From Citrobacter portucalensis (GTDB lineage Bacteria; Pseudomonadota; Gammaproteobacteria; Enterobacterales; Enterobacteriaceae): a DNA stretch of 64,000 bases. The stretch spans positions 204,237-268,236 of the forward strand of contig NZ_MVFY01000008.1 of NCBI RefSeq assembly GCF_002042885.1, given 5' to 3'. The notes beneath the pieces were generated by a model. The model was not told the DNA's origin. It saw only the letters and a program-made list of their open reading frames with translations, and did not search any database. Shown here piece by piece: positions 27,122 to 36,437 of this stretch. Each line of letters starts with the position of its first letter. Positions within the stretch are counted from its first letter, which is position 1. The translations under genes were made by a program, and so were the position numbers.

Positions 27122-28096
27122 ATGAAATACAACATCTTAGGAAAAACCGACCTACGGGTCTCCCGCCTTTGCCTGGGTTGCATGACATTTGGCGAACCCA
27201 ATCGCGGCAATTACGCCTGGACGCTACCTGAAGAAAGCAGCCGCCCGATAATCAAACACGCCCTTGAGGGTGGCATTAACTTTTTCGATACCGCCAACAG
27301 CTACTCCGCTGGCAGCAGCGAAGAGATTGTCGGCCGCGCGCTGCGTGATTTCGCCCGCCGCGAAGATGTCGTGGTCGCTACCAAGGTTTTTCACCAGGTG
27401 GATGATTTAGCGGAAGGATTATCCCGCGCACAAATTCTGCGCTCGATTGATGACAGCCTCAGACGCCTGGGTATGGACTATGTGGACATCCTGCAAATTC
27501 ACCGCTGGGATTACAACACGCCAATCGAAGAAACGCTGGAGGCTCTAAACGACGTCGTGAAAGCCGGTAAAGCTCGCTATATTGGCGCCTCATCCATGCA
27601 CGCTTCGCAGTTTGCCCAAGCTCTGGCCTTACAGAAGCAACACGGCTGGGCGCAGTTCGTCAGCATGCAGGATCACTACAACCTGATCTACCGCGAAGAA
27701 GAACGCGAAATGCTGCCGCTCTGCTATCAGGAAGGTGTCGCGGTGATCCCGTGGAGTCCGCTGGCGCGTGGTCGCCTGACGCGTCCCTGGGGAGAAACAA
27801 CCGCACGTCTGGTTTCCGATGAAGTCGGTAAAAATTTGTACAACGAGAGCGATGAAAACGACGCGCAAATCGCCGCACGACTGACCGGTGTCAGTGAGGA
27901 GTTGGGTGTAACGCGGGCACAGGTTGCGCTGGCCTGGCTGCTGAGCAAACCCGGCGTGGCAGCGCCAATTATTGGTTCTTCACGTGAGGAACAGCTGGAT
28001 GAGTTGCTCAACGCGGTAGATTTAACGTTGAAGCCGGAGCAAATTGCCGAGCTGGAAACGCCGTACAAACAGCATCCGGTGGTGGGATTTAAATAA
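27122..28096 (+). CDS. yajO: Aldo-keto reductase YajO
   Basis: A 324-residue NADPH-dependent aldo-keto reductase of the (alpha/beta)8 barrel type; in E. coli it has been linked to conversion of ribulose 5-phosphate toward 1-deoxy-D-xylulose. Catalytic-tetrad regions are seen: FFDTANSYSAG (Asp and Tyr), VVVATKVFH (Lys) and ILQIHRWD (His), with the cofactor motif PIIGSSREEQLDELL near the end. AGGAG lies seven bases before the ATG. It follows dxs by 56 bp. A double REP lies after it. Confidence 0.96.
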   Translation: MKYNILGKTDLRVSRLCLGCMTFGEPNRGNYAWTLPEESSRPIIKHALEGGINFFDTANSYSAGSSEEIVGRALRDFARREDVVVATKVFHQVDDLAEGLSRAQILRSIDDSLRRLGMDYVDILQIHRWDYNTPIEETLEALNDVVKAGKARYIGASSMHASQFAQALALQKQHGWAQFVSMQDHYNLIYREEEREMLPLCYQEGVAVIPWSPLARGRLTRPWGETTARLVSDEVGKNLYNESDENDAQIAARLTGVSEELGVTRAQVALAWLLSKPGVAAPIIGSSREEQLDELLNAVDLTLKPEQIAELETPYKQHPVVGFK

Positions 28097-28110
28097 GCGC
28101 GGTTGAAGAT

Positions 28111-28179
28111 TGTAGGCCGGATAAGCATAGCGCATCCGGCACTGATCGCCCGATGTCGCGGCGCTTATCGGGCCTACAA
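28111..28179. repeat. BIME (two inverted REP units)
   Basis: TGTAGGCCGGATAAGCATAG with CGCATCCGGCA is one REP, and GCCCGATGTCGCGGCG with CTTATCGGGCCTACAA is a second in opposite orientation. They sit between the convergent ends of yajO and pgpA and can act as a transcript boundary. Confidence 0.92.
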
Positions 28180-28195
28180 TAGCCCCTGAAAAGGG

Positions 28196-28714
28196 TTAAA
28201 TGATACCTACCGGCCAGTGATGACCGATAAAATACAAAATTCCGGCAGAGAGTATCCCGGCCACAATATCGTCGATCATGATCCCCGTCCCGCCATGTAC
28301 GTTGCGATCGAACCAACGAATAGGCCACGGCTTCCACATATCCAGAATACGGAAAATCACAAATCCGGCGGCAACCCACTGCCAGTCGTTGGTCGGCAGC
28401 GCCATCAGGGTAATCCACATCCCGACAAACTCGTCCCAGACAATGCTACCGTGATCGTGCACGCCCATATCTTTCGCCGTTTGATGGCACAGATAAACGC
28501 CGATACAGATAGATAACATCACCACCAGCGAATACAGCTGCCACGGCAGGAAGGTCATTAAATACCAAAAAGGGATTGCCGCCAGCGATCCCATCGTGCC
28601 TGGAACAATTGGGCTCAGCCCGCTGCCAAAACCGGTGGCTAACAGGTGCCACGGATTGCGCATACTCAGGCGGCTTTTGGCGACATCTTTTTTAAGGCGC
28701 GGCAAAATGGTCAT
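28196..28714 (-). CDS. pgpA: Phosphatidylglycerophosphatase A
   Basis: A 172-residue inner-membrane phosphatase that removes phosphate from phosphatidylglycerol phosphate to make phosphatidylglycerol. Conserved segments are [43 protein letters not shown] and [10 protein letters not shown], which carry the acidic residues of the active site. The start [13 protein letters not shown] is chosen to match E. coli; the frame opens 11 codons earlier. The last residues (VGII) end slightly sooner than in E. coli. The start overlaps the end of thiL by 23 bp. Confidence 0.97.
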   Translation of the reverse strand: MTILPRLKKDVAKSRLSMRNPWHLLATGFGSGLSPIVPGTMGSLAAIPFWYLMTFLPWQLYSLVVMLSICIGVYLCHQTAKDMGVHDHGSIVWDEFVGMWITLMALPTNDWQWVAAGFVIFRILDMWKPWPIRWFDRNVHGGTGIMIDDIVAGILSAGILYFIGHHWPVGII

Positions 28715-29669
28715 ATCCTTTCCAGTCAAACGTGACGGGTTTTCCATCGCGCGTAAAGTGAATGCCTTCCACGTCCGCGCTCATCTGCCCAATACAGGTA
28801 AACGCTGCGCCGAGATTTCCCAGCGCCACTTCCAGCGCACCACGATTAATTTCCGGTACGGTAAAGCATAACTCATAATCTTCACCTCCCGAAAGCGCCC
28901 AGCGCAGGGCCTGTTCCGGCTCAACGTGCTGTGACAATGCAGTGGAGTATGGCAGCACATCAACGTTAACCCGTGCGCCACAGCCGCTGGCATTAACGAT
29001 GTGTCCCAAATCGGAAATCAGGCCATCGGAGAGATCGATAGCCGCACTGGCCAGATCGCGCAGGGCTTGTCCCTGCAAAATACGCGGCGTGGGACGCAGA
29101 TGGCGTTGCAGAAGATAGTCCGCGTCTGTTGCATCTGCAACCTGCAATCGGTTCTGCAAAATCGCCAGCCCGGCCGCACTGTCGCCCGGCGTGCCGGTAA
29201 CATAAATCCAGTCACCCGGTTTCGCGCCAGAGCGTTTTAAGGCCCGCCCAACGGGGACGTAGCCATGGATACCCAGCGTCATCGACAGCGGCCCACGCGT
29301 GGTGTCACCGCCAATCAGCTGCATATCATAGTAATTGAGGAGTTCAAACAGGCCATCGCTGAAGGCTTCCAGCCAGGCTTCATCGACGTCAGGTAACGTG
29401 AGCGCCAGCGTCAGCCACGCAGGATCCGCCCCCATCGCCGCCAGATCGCTCAAATTCACCGCCAGTGCTTTCCAGGCGAGATCGGTCGGATCAATGTCGG
29501 GGAGAAAGTGGTTGCCTGCCACCAGCGTATCGGTACTGATCGCCAGCGTTTGTTTTTCAGGGATGTTCAGAAGTGCGCAGTCGTCACCAATACCGGTTTC
29601 GACATCAAGACGAGAAGTTCTTACGCGGTCAAAATAACGGGCAATCAGGGAAAACTCGCCACATGCCAT
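28692..29669 (-). CDS. thiL: Thiamine-monophosphate kinase
   Basis: The 325-residue ATP-dependent kinase converts thiamine monophosphate to the active cofactor thiamine diphosphate. It belongs to the PurM/AIR synthase fold; visible motifs are GIGDDCALL (about 26-34), [28 protein letters not shown] (about 120-126) and [12 protein letters not shown] (about 211-222), which bind Mg and nucleotide. Length equals E. coli ThiL. It lies between nusB and pgpA, as in E. coli, with all three in the same direction. Confidence 0.98.
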   Translation of the reverse strand: MACGEFSLIARYFDRVRTSRLDVETGIGDDCALLNIPEKQTLAISTDTLVAGNHFLPDIDPTDLAWKALAVNLSDLAAMGADPAWLTLALTLPDVDEAWLEAFSDGLFELLNYYDMQLIGGDTTRGPLSMTLGIHGYVPVGRALKRSGAKPGDWIYVTGTPGDSAAGLAILQNRLQVADATDADYLLQRHLRPTPRILQGQALRDLASAAIDLSDGLISDLGHIVNASGCGARVNVDVLPYSTALSQHVEPEQALRWALSGGEDYELCFTVPEINRGALEVALGNLGAAFTCIGQMSADVEGIHFTRDGKPVTFDWKGYDHFAAP

Positions 29670-29746
29670 ACGTTATGCCTCAGCAGAAAAAAAAGAAAAA
29701 GCCGGGGACAGCGGAAACAGGTTCCACCATCCAGCCGGCCTCGGGA

Positions 29747-30166
29747 TTACTTTTTGTTGGGGCGAATCACAGGTGCTGCTTTATCCAGTACGCCGTTCAC
29801 GAATTTGTGGCTATCTTCAGCGCCGAAGGTTTTTGCCAGTTCAATCGCTTCGTTGATGGCCACTTTGTACGGCACATCACTACGTTTAGACAATTCAAAC
29901 AGCGCAATACGCAGTACGGCTTTTTCTACCTGACCCAGCTCTTCCAACAGACGAGACAGGTAAGGCTTCATTAATCCATCCAGGTACGCGCTGTTAGTCG
30001 CCACCCCGGACAGCAGTTCACGGAAATACAGAACGTCGACATCTTTAACGTCCTGTTCCGCCAGGAACTGGTATTCAACATCAGCGATGTCGTTCTGGGA
30101 CAACTGCCAGGAGTAGAGCGCCTGGACGGCACACTCACGGGCGCGGCGACGAGCAGCAGGTTTCAC
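29747..30166 (-). CDS. nusB: Transcription antitermination protein NusB
   Basis: The 139-residue all-helical protein binds boxA RNA together with ribosomal protein S10 (NusE) to prevent early termination in rRNA operons. The start [21 protein letters not shown] carries the RNA-binding arginines, and [15 protein letters not shown] with [12 protein letters not shown] form the C-terminal helices. Length equals E. coli NusB. It follows ribE by 19 bp, so the two are probably one message. Confidence 0.98.
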   Translation of the reverse strand: MKPAARRRARECAVQALYSWQLSQNDIADVEYQFLAEQDVKDVDVLYFRELLSGVATNSAYLDGLMKPYLSRLLEELGQVEKAVLRIALFELSKRSDVPYKVAINEAIELAKTFGAEDSHKFVNGVLDKAAPVIRPNKK

Positions 30167-30185
30167 GGATTTCCCCTTACAAAAA

Positions 30186-30656
30186 TCAGGCCTTGATGGC
30201 TTTCAATACATTAATCATTTCAAGCGCAGTCAGTGCAGCTTCTGCGCCTTTGTTACCGGCTTTAGTGCCAGCACGTTCGATGGCTTGTTCAATACTTTCG
30301 GTGGTCAGAACACCGAAGGCTACCGGAATGCCACTGTCCTGAGCGACATGCGCCAGGCCATTGCTTGCACCGCCAGCCACATATTCGAAGTGCGCGGTAC
30401 CGCCACGGATCACCGTACCGAGCGCAATCACCGCGTCGTATTTACCGGTTTTTGCCAGTGCGTCAGCGGCCAGTGGCAGCTCATATGCACCTGGAACCCA
30501 AACAACGGTAATGTTTTCATCTTTAACCTGGCCAATACGTTTCAGGGCGTCGATAGCACCTTCCAGCAGGCTGTCATTGATAAAGTTGTTGAAACGCGCA
30601 ATGGTGATGGCGACGCGAGCGTCCGGGGTAGCAACGTTAGCTTCAATAATGTTCAT
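30186..30656 (-). CDS. ribE: 6,7-dimethyl-8-ribityllumazine synthase
   Basis: The 156-residue lumazine synthase (also called RibH) condenses the pyrimidine from RibD with 3,4-dihydroxy-2-butanone 4-phosphate, and assembles as a 60-mer shell. Motifs: ARFNNFIND (about 21-29), [11 protein letters not shown] (about 54-64), [14 protein letters not shown] (about 81-94) and [11 protein letters not shown] (about 110-120). Length equals the E. coli enzyme. The 90-bp gap to ribD contains a GGCCCC-gtaa-GGGG hairpin. Confidence 0.98.
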   Translation of the reverse strand: MNIIEANVATPDARVAITIARFNNFINDSLLEGAIDALKRIGQVKDENITVVWVPGAYELPLAADALAKTGKYDAVIALGTVIRGGTAHFEYVAGGASNGLAHVAQDSGIPVAFGVLTTESIEQAIERAGTKAGNKGAEAALTALEMINVLKAIKA

Positions 30657-30746
30657 ATTCTTCCTTCGGGTTCGATTTATGGCCCCGTAAGGGGGGCGGA
30701 TTTTATCATAATATTCTGTGCGCTGCTTCCTCTAAATCAGAAAGCC

Positions 30747-31850
30747 TCACGCAGTCGTTAAATGCAGGCAAACGTCCGGGCCCACCTGGCGTATCTCATT
30801 GAATTTGAAATGGGGTGCGTCAGCCAGTTTCTCAAGGCCTGGAAGCACACATAATCCTCTCGCATCGCTGCCTAACAGTTTAGGCGCAACATACACGATT
30901 AGCTCATCGACCAAACCAGCCTGTAATAATGCCCCGGCGAGCGTTGGGCCAGCTTCAACCCAAATGCTGTTAATTTGCTGTTTGCCCAGTTGCATCATTA
31001 GCACCACCAGATCCAGATGTCCGTTATGTTCCGGCACCTTCAGGCTGCGCACCGTCTCCGGCCAGCTGCGAGGGTCGTCTTCAGTCCGGACAATCCAGGT
31101 TTCTCCAGGCTGTTGCACAATTCGGTGCGCCGGTGTGACCTGATTCTGGCTATCAAGAACAATGCGGATTGGCTGACGCAGCTCTTCCTGCGGGTAACTC
31201 GCCTGAGTTGACTCCCCAAGCTCCGACCAACGCACGGTAAGCTGAGGGTCGTCTGCCAGCACCGTCGCACTGCTGGTTAAAATGGCATGGCTTTGCGCGC
31301 GCAAGCGTTGCACATCGCGGCGCGCCTGTGGCGAGGTGATCCACTGGCTTTCACCGCTGGCCATCGCTGTACGGCCATCAAGCGACACGCCAAGCTTAAG
31401 CTGAAGATACGGGAATCCCGTACGCATGCGCTTGAGGAAGCCTTTATTCAGTTGCTCAACTTCGCTCATCATCAGCCCGTGGCTGACGTCGATACCCGCC
31501 TGCTGCAAACGGTAGAGCCCACGTCCTGCGACCTGCGGATTGGGATCCTGCATCGCCGCAACCACACGCGACACCCCCGCCGCAATCAGCGCATCGCAAC
31601 ACGGCGGCGTGCGACCATGATGACTACAGGGTTCAAGCGTCACGTAGGCAGTTGCCCCCTGCGCTTTTTCTCCGGCCATCCGCAGAGCATGAACTTCGGC
31701 ATGCGGTTCGCCCGCTCGGTGATGATATCCTTCACCGACGATCTCCCCATCTTTCACAATCACGCAGCCCACGTTGGGGTTGGGGTGAGTGGTAAAACGT
31801 CCGCGCGCAGCAAGCTTTAGCGCGCGCGCCATGTACAATTCATCCTGCAT
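30747..31850 (-). CDS. ribD: Riboflavin biosynthesis deaminase/reductase RibD
   Basis: A 367-residue bifunctional enzyme. The N-terminal half is a zinc cytidine-deaminase-type domain with AGEPHAEVHALRMAG and PCSHHGRTPPC (about 75-85), which deaminates the diaminopyrimidine; the C-terminal half (about 148-367) is the NADPH-dependent reductase with KLGVSLDGRTAM. Both halves are complete and the length equals E. coli RibD. It starts three bases after the nrdR stop region, so nrdR-ribD are co-transcribed, followed by ribE and nusB. Confidence 0.98.
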   Translation of the reverse strand: MQDELYMARALKLAARGRFTTHPNPNVGCVIVKDGEIVGEGYHHRAGEPHAEVHALRMAGEKAQGATAYVTLEPCSHHGRTPPCCDALIAAGVSRVVAAMQDPNPQVAGRGLYRLQQAGIDVSHGLMMSEVEQLNKGFLKRMRTGFPYLQLKLGVSLDGRTAMASGESQWITSPQARRDVQRLRAQSHAILTSSATVLADDPQLTVRWSELGESTQASYPQEELRQPIRIVLDSQNQVTPAHRIVQQPGETWIVRTEDDPRSWPETVRSLKVPEHNGHLDLVVLMMQLGKQQINSIWVEAGPTLAGALLQAGLVDELIVYVAPKLLGSDARGLCVLPGLEKLADAPHFKFNEIRQVGPDVCLHLTTA

Positions 31851-31853
31851 GGC

Positions 31854-32318
<465 letters not shown>

Positions 32319-32456
32319 TCAGTGGTTAACAGAATCTATTTTACCCTGAACTGCCGTGACAACAAAGGCGCTGCGCTTTTGAGACAAAGGATCGATGCCT
32401 TCGTGCTCAGTGCACACTACCATTATGCTATCGCGACAATGAAGGAAGTAATCACA

Positions 32457-32996
32457 ATGACAAGACGTTACCTAAGAATTCTCCTGGTGGGAAGTCTCTT
32501 TAGTCTTAGTGCCTGCGCACAGCAAAGCGAAGTACGCCAGATGCATCAAAGCGTTAGCACGTTGAATAAAGAGATGACGCAGCTTAATCAGGAAACGGTA
32601 AAAATTACGCAACAAAATATGTTGAATGCAAGATCAACCAGCGGCGCCTATCTGCTGCCGGGCTCCAAAACCCCGGCACGACTGGACAGCCAGATTGGCA
32701 CCTTACGCATGTCGCTGGTGAACATTGCGCCGAACGCCGATGGTACGCGCCTGACGCTACGAATTCAGGGTGAATCCAACACGCCTTTACCCGCCTTTAG
32801 CGCCACCGTCGAATACGGGCAAATTCAGGGCACCACGGACAACTATCAGGAAGTGAACGTTCATAACCAATTGGTCAACGCTCCGGCGAGTATTCTTGCT
32901 CCCAGCGACGTAGACATTCCGTTACAGATAAATGGCCTCACTCCAGATCAGTTAGGATTTGTGCGCATCCACGACGTCCAGCCTGTTAGCCAATAA
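32457..32996 (+). CDS. yajI: Lipoprotein YajI
   Basis: A 179-residue predicted lipoprotein of the DUF3251 family, function unknown. The signal peptide MTRRYLRILLVGSLFSLSAC ends in the lipobox LSAC with Cys20; AQQS follows. A coiled-coil-like stretch (about 24-55, VRQMHQSVSTLNKEMTQLNQ) precedes a beta-rich domain. The frame opens 53 codons earlier but the chosen ATG has GGAAG upstream and gives the signal peptide. It lies between nrdR and tsx as in E. coli. Confidence 0.93.
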   Translation: MTRRYLRILLVGSLFSLSACAQQSEVRQMHQSVSTLNKEMTQLNQETVKITQQNMLNARSTSGAYLLPGSKTPARLDSQIGTLRMSLVNIAPNADGTRLTLRIQGESNTPLPAFSATVEYGQIQGTTDNYQEVNVHNQLVNAPASILAPSDVDIPLQINGLTPDQLGFVRIHDVQPVSQ

Positions 32997-33002
32997 ACTT
33001 TT

Positions 33003-33029
33003 TTGCGGAACGTTTTGTGCGTTCCGCAA
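33003..33029. other. Perfect 10-bp hairpin after yajI
   Basis: TTGCGGAACG and CGTTCCGCAA pair perfectly around a seven-base loop, seven bases after the yajI stop. A T run precedes it but only CATCACTCC follows, so termination is possible though not textbook. Confidence 0.6.
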
Positions 33030-33168
33030 CATCACTCCGCTTCTTTTTGTTACTCCCCTGACATAACCGATATTTCTGGTAAAACTTGGCAACATTCATG
33101 AGAGCCAGTACAATTCGCCGCCTAAAGTACGCAAACGTGAACGCAATCGATTACGTAAATGATAGAAC

Positions 33169-33210
33169 TGTGAAACAAGACATATTTTTGTGAACAATGA
33201 TTTTTATAAT
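33169..33210 (+). promoter_or_regulatory. tsx promoter with CRP-like sites
   Basis: A perfect TATAAT (33205-33210) is preceded by TGTGA-N6-ACATA (33169-33184) and a second TGTGA half-site at 33189. This layout matches the cAMP-CRP/CytR-controlled tsx P2 promoter of E. coli. ACGCAATCGATTACGT at about 33141-33156 just upstream is a possible CytR or DeoR contact region, not resolved here. Confidence 0.6.
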
Positions 33211-33294
33211 AGGCTCCGAAGAATTACGAAATATTTAGAAACGCAAATTGCGCATTTTTCACTCCCGAAAGGGATTTCAAACAGTGGCATACAT

Positions 33295-34158
33295 ATGAAA
33301 AAAACATTACTTGCAGCCGGTGCAGTGCTGGCGCTCTCCTCGTCTTTTACTGCCAACGCAGCAGAAAATGACAAACCGCAATATCTGTCCGACTGGTGGC
33401 ACCAAAGCGTTAACGTGGTGGGTAGCTATCACACCCGTTTCTCCCCGAAACTGAACAACGACGTGTATCTTGAATACGAAGCGTTTGCCAAAAAAGACTG
33501 GTTTGACTTCTATGGCTACATCGATATTCCGAAAACCTTCGACTGGGGTAACGGCAACGATAAAGGTATTTGGTCTGACGGTTCCCCGCTGTTTATGGAA
33601 ATCGAACCGCGTTTCTCCATCGACAAACTGACCGGTGCTGACCTGAGCTTTGGTCCGTTCAAAGAATGGTATTTCGCCAACAACTACATCTACGATATGG
33701 GTGATAACAAAGCCAGCCGCCAGAGCACCTGGTATATGGGTCTGGGTACCGATATCGATACCGGTCTGCCGATGGGTCTGTCCCTGAACGTGTATGCTAA
33801 ATACCAGTGGCAGAACTATGGCGCATCCAACGAAAACGAGTGGGATGGCTACCGTTTCAAAGTGAAATACTTTGTGCCGATCACCCAGGTTTGGGGCGGC
33901 CAGTTGACCTACATCGGCTTCACCAACTTCGACTGGGGCTCAGATTTGGGTGATGATCCGAACCGCACCAGCAACTCTATCGCATCCAGCCACGTCCTGG
34001 CGCTGAACTACGATCACTGGCACTACTCCGTCGTAGCGCGTTACTTCCATAACGGCGGCCAGTGGAAAGGTGGAGATACCCTGAACTGGGGCGAAGGCGA
34101 CTTCAGCGCGAAATCTACCGGTTGGGGTGGTTACCTGGTCGTAGGTTACAACTTCTAA
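33295..34158 (+). CDS. tsx: Nucleoside-specific outer-membrane channel Tsx
   Basis: A 287-residue precursor of the 12-strand beta-barrel that lets nucleosides, deoxynucleosides and albicidin cross the outer membrane, and serves as receptor for phage T6 and colicin K. The signal peptide [22 protein letters not shown] is followed by [21 protein letters not shown]. Many alternating aromatic strands are present and the C-terminus ends GYLVVGYNF with the terminal Phe for Bam recognition. The frame extends 35 codons upstream but only this ATG gives a signal peptide. The promoter has CRP-type sites. Confidence 0.98.
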   Translation: MKKTLLAAGAVLALSSSFTANAAENDKPQYLSDWWHQSVNVVGSYHTRFSPKLNNDVYLEYEAFAKKDWFDFYGYIDIPKTFDWGNGNDKGIWSDGSPLFMEIEPRFSIDKLTGADLSFGPFKEWYFANNYIYDMGDNKASRQSTWYMGLGTDIDTGLPMGLSLNVYAKYQWQNYGASNENEWDGYRFKVKYFVPITQVWGGQLTYIGFTNFDWGSDLGDDPNRTSNSIASSHVLALNYDHWHYSVVARYFHNGGQWKGGDTLNWGEGDFSAKSTGWGGYLVVGYNF

Positions 34159-34180
34159 TCCAGACAATGTTTCGCAGACA

Positions 34181-34206
34181 AGCCAGCTTAACCGCTGGCT
34201 TTTTTA
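34181..34206 (+). terminator. tsx terminator
   Basis: AGCCAGC-ttaacc-GCTGGCT followed by six T, 22 bases after the tsx stop. It lies against the end of the convergent WYL regulator gene. Confidence 0.9.
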
Positions 34207-34896
34207 TGGCTGGTCTTCACAGCGTACTTTACGCAAAAAGTCACTTAGCGAGCGATCTGCCGATTCGCGAAAATGCCTGTCGAGTGGCGTAATCTTCAGA
34301 CATCGATCAACGCGAAAGCAACGATAATCGTCACGCTTCTCGCACCAGCCAACCAGCAGCCAGTGCTCGCCCCAGAAAAATAATCCCAGCGGCTGAACGT
34401 CGCGCCAGGAGAGATTCCCGGACTCATCACGATAATGCAGCGCCAGCACCTGCTGTGCTGAAACCGCGCGATGTATGAGATCGAAGGCACTACGTGAATG
34501 CGGCTGATTACCAAAATCTGGCGCGAAAATCCGCGTTTGCTCGGCTCTGCGCCGACTCTCTGGCGGCAATATCGCCAACACTTTTTCCTGCGCGGATTCC
34601 AACGCCTGTGAGAGTGAATCCCCACCCCATGTTTTCAGCAATCGAATCGCTACCATCAATGCTTCTGATTCGTGATGCGTTAACATCAACGGCGGTAGAT
34701 CAAACCCGGGCATTAAGCGGTATCCGCTGCCCACTTCGCCTTCAATAGGCACACCGGATAAAGAGAGATCGCGGATATCGCGATAAATCGTCCGTTCAGA
34801 AACCTCAAGACGCTCTGCCAGCAGCGCCGCCGTTGTCACTCGCCTGCCACGCAGGATTTGCACAATCTGAAACAAGCGGTCGGCGCGTCTGCTCAT
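34204..34896 (-). CDS. HTH/WYL-domain transcriptional regulator (YafY/DeoR-like)
   Basis: A 230-residue regulator with an N-terminal winged helix (about 1-60; RADRLFQIVQIL, then VSERTIYRDIRDLSLSGVPI) and a C-terminal WYL ligand-sensing domain (about 140-225, LHYRDESGNLSWRDVQPLGL). WYL regulators often control neighbouring genes in response to small ligands or nucleic acid ends. It starts 23 bp after the VOC gene and is probably co-transcribed. A perfect dyad upstream of the pair is a good candidate operator. In E. coli K-12 this place between tsx and secF is held by yajD. Confidence 0.85.
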   Translation of the reverse strand: MSRRADRLFQIVQILRGRRVTTAALLAERLEVSERTIYRDIRDLSLSGVPIEGEVGSGYRLMPGFDLPPLMLTHHESEALMVAIRLLKTWGGDSLSQALESAQEKVLAILPPESRRRAEQTRIFAPDFGNQPHSRSAFDLIHRAVSAQQVLALHYRDESGNLSWRDVQPLGLFFWGEHWLLVGWCEKRDDYRCFRVDRCLKITPLDRHFRESADRSLSDFLRKVRCEDQP

Positions 34897-34919
34897 TTTA
34901 ATCCTCAGTGCTGAAAATA

Positions 34920-35285
34920 TTACGCGGGTTGATGTAAACCAACACGATTGCCTTCGCTGTCAGTAAATAGCGCAATCGTACCAATGTCCTGCCCCAGTTC
35001 GAGTGGGCCAAACACACACTGACCGCCAGCAGTGGCGACGCGTTCAAGCGTTGCAGCCAAATCGTCCGTATGCAGATAAATAATAGCGCCCTGCGCTGAA
35101 GGCGTAATACCGTCAAATTTAGCCAGCGCCCCGCCGGGAGCGGGATCCTGATGCGGAAATACGGCGAGCTCAGCGCAGTCCATGTTCTCCCGGCGCAAAG
35201 AAACCTGCATTACTGGCTCATAAAAAGCGATGGCGCGATCCATTTGTACCACGGGGATTTCAAACCAATTAATTACATTGCTCAT
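34920..35285 (-). CDS. VOC (glyoxalase/bleomycin-resistance-like) family protein
   Basis: A 121-residue single-domain VOC-fold protein. The two beta-alpha-beta-beta-beta halves are visible: MSNVINWFEIPVVQMDRAIA with FYEPVM, then AIIYLHTDDLAATLERVATA with GTIALFTDSEGNRVGLH. The Glu near the end of the first half and the late D-EGN-GLH pattern fit a metal site, but substrate cannot be told; relatives include glyoxalases and antibiotic-binding proteins. AGGAGG-like sequence (GGAGGAAGT) precedes the ATG. The WYL regulator follows, and a perfect inverted repeat lies 49 bp upstream. Confidence 0.85.
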   Translation of the reverse strand: MSNVINWFEIPVVQMDRAIAFYEPVMQVSLRRENMDCAELAVFPHQDPAPGGALAKFDGITPSAQGAIIYLHTDDLAATLERVATAGGQCVFGPLELGQDIGTIALFTDSEGNRVGLHQPA

Positions 35286-35333
35286 ACTTCCTCCTGCCTG
35301 TGTGGGTAATCTCAGGAGGACTATATGACAGGG

Positions 35334-35357
35334 CTACTGACAGCATACTGTCAGTAG
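35334..35357. promoter_or_regulatory. Perfect dyad, candidate operator of the VOC-WYL pair
   Basis: CTACTGACAG and CTGTCAGTAG form a perfect 10-bp inverted repeat with a CATA spacer. It begins 49 bp upstream of the VOC start. There is no T run, so it is not a terminator. The best reading is a binding site for the downstream WYL regulator; a further CTGTCA follows on the minus strand toward the gene. Confidence 0.55.
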
Positions 35358-35401
35358 TGTGGCGACAGGAAAAGATAATTACCTGTCGCTAATTCACAGG
35401 C

Positions 35402-35430
35402 AAAAAAAATCCCGACCTTGCGATCGGGAT
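35402..35430 (-). terminator. secF terminator
   Basis: On the minus strand ATCCCGA-tcgcaagg-TCGGGAT is followed by seven T. It begins about 25 bases after the secF stop and ends the yajC-secD-secF transcript. Confidence 0.9.
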
Positions 35431-35455
35431 TCCAGTATCTTCACTCCTGGATGGG

Positions 35456-36427
35456 TTAAGGCAGAATCGACGGTTGATCCGCCCCTTCTTTCTCGACCTT
35501 CTGCTGCAGCATGTGCTCACGCTTCATACCCAGCTTCAGCGCCAGCGCCGATGCCACGTAGATAGAAGACGCAGTACCGATGGAAACACCGATCAGCATC
35601 GTCAGCGAGAATCCTTCCAGTACCGGACCACCGAACAGGAACAGCATCAGAATAACCATCAACGTTGTACCGGACGTAATCAACGTACGGTGCAGCGTTT
35701 GAGTCAGTGACACGTTAAAGATTTCGTAAGGCGTACCGCGACGAATTTTGCGGAAGTTTTCACGAATACGGTCAGATACAACGATACTGTCGTTCAGCGA
35801 GTAACCGATTACCGACATCAGTGATGCGACGATAGTCAGGTCAATCTCGATATGGAACAACGACAGGATCCCAAGTGTGATAATCACGTCGTGCGCCAGC
35901 GCGATAACTACCCCTGCCGCCAGTCGCCACTCAAAGCGGAAACCGACGTACACCAGGATGGAGATCAACGCCGCCATCAGCGCCATCGCACCGGTTTGCG
36001 CCAGGTCTGCACCCACGCTCGGACCCACGAATTCAATTCGCTTCACCGCGGCGTTTTGGTTGGTGGATTCGTTAATCACACTCAACACTTTGCTACCCAG
36101 CACCTGACCGCCGTCTGCACCTTCAGTTGGCGGCATACGTACCATAATGTCGTGGCTGCTGCCGAAGTTCTGCAGAAGCGGATCAACGAAGCCCGCTTTC
36201 TCCAGCGCATCGCGCATCACGTCCATATCGGCCGGTTTTTCCAGCGTGATTTCAATAACCGTACCACCGGTGAAATCGAGACCCCAGTTAAACCCGCGTA
36301 CGCCCATCACCACGATGGCCGCAATCAGCAGGAAACCTGAAATGCCGAAAGCCCAGTAGTCCCAGCGCATAAAGTCCCAGACTTTACGGCCGTGGTTCAA
36401 TTGTTCAACAGTATATTCCTGTGCCAC
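35456..36427 (-). CDS. secF: Protein translocase subunit SecF
   Basis: The 323-residue inner-membrane protein acts with SecD to pull exported proteins out of SecYEG using the proton gradient. Six membrane segments are seen, with the first periplasmic loop holding [20 protein letters not shown], and the conserved VGYSLND-type stretch [20 protein letters not shown]. The start is GTG ([15 protein letters not shown]), preceded by GAGGAG nine bases upstream; the frame runs 15 codons further back. It follows secD by 10 bp. Confidence 0.98.
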   Translation of the reverse strand: MAQEYTVEQLNHGRKVWDFMRWDYWAFGISGFLLIAAIVVMGVRGFNWGLDFTGGTVIEITLEKPADMDVMRDALEKAGFVDPLLQNFGSSHDIMVRMPPTEGADGGQVLGSKVLSVINESTNQNAAVKRIEFVGPSVGADLAQTGAMALMAALISILVYVGFRFEWRLAAGVVIALAHDVIITLGILSLFHIEIDLTIVASLMSVIGYSLNDSIVVSDRIRENFRKIRRGTPYEIFNVSLTQTLHRTLITSGTTLMVILMLFLFGGPVLEGFSLTMLIGVSIGTASSIYVASALALKLGMKREHMLQQKVEKEGADQPSILP

Positions 36428-36437
36428 TTCGCACTCC

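Noticed and set aside
33190..33294. 35-codon extension of tsx
   Set aside because: It covers the CRP-like site and -10 box, and would bury the signal peptide.
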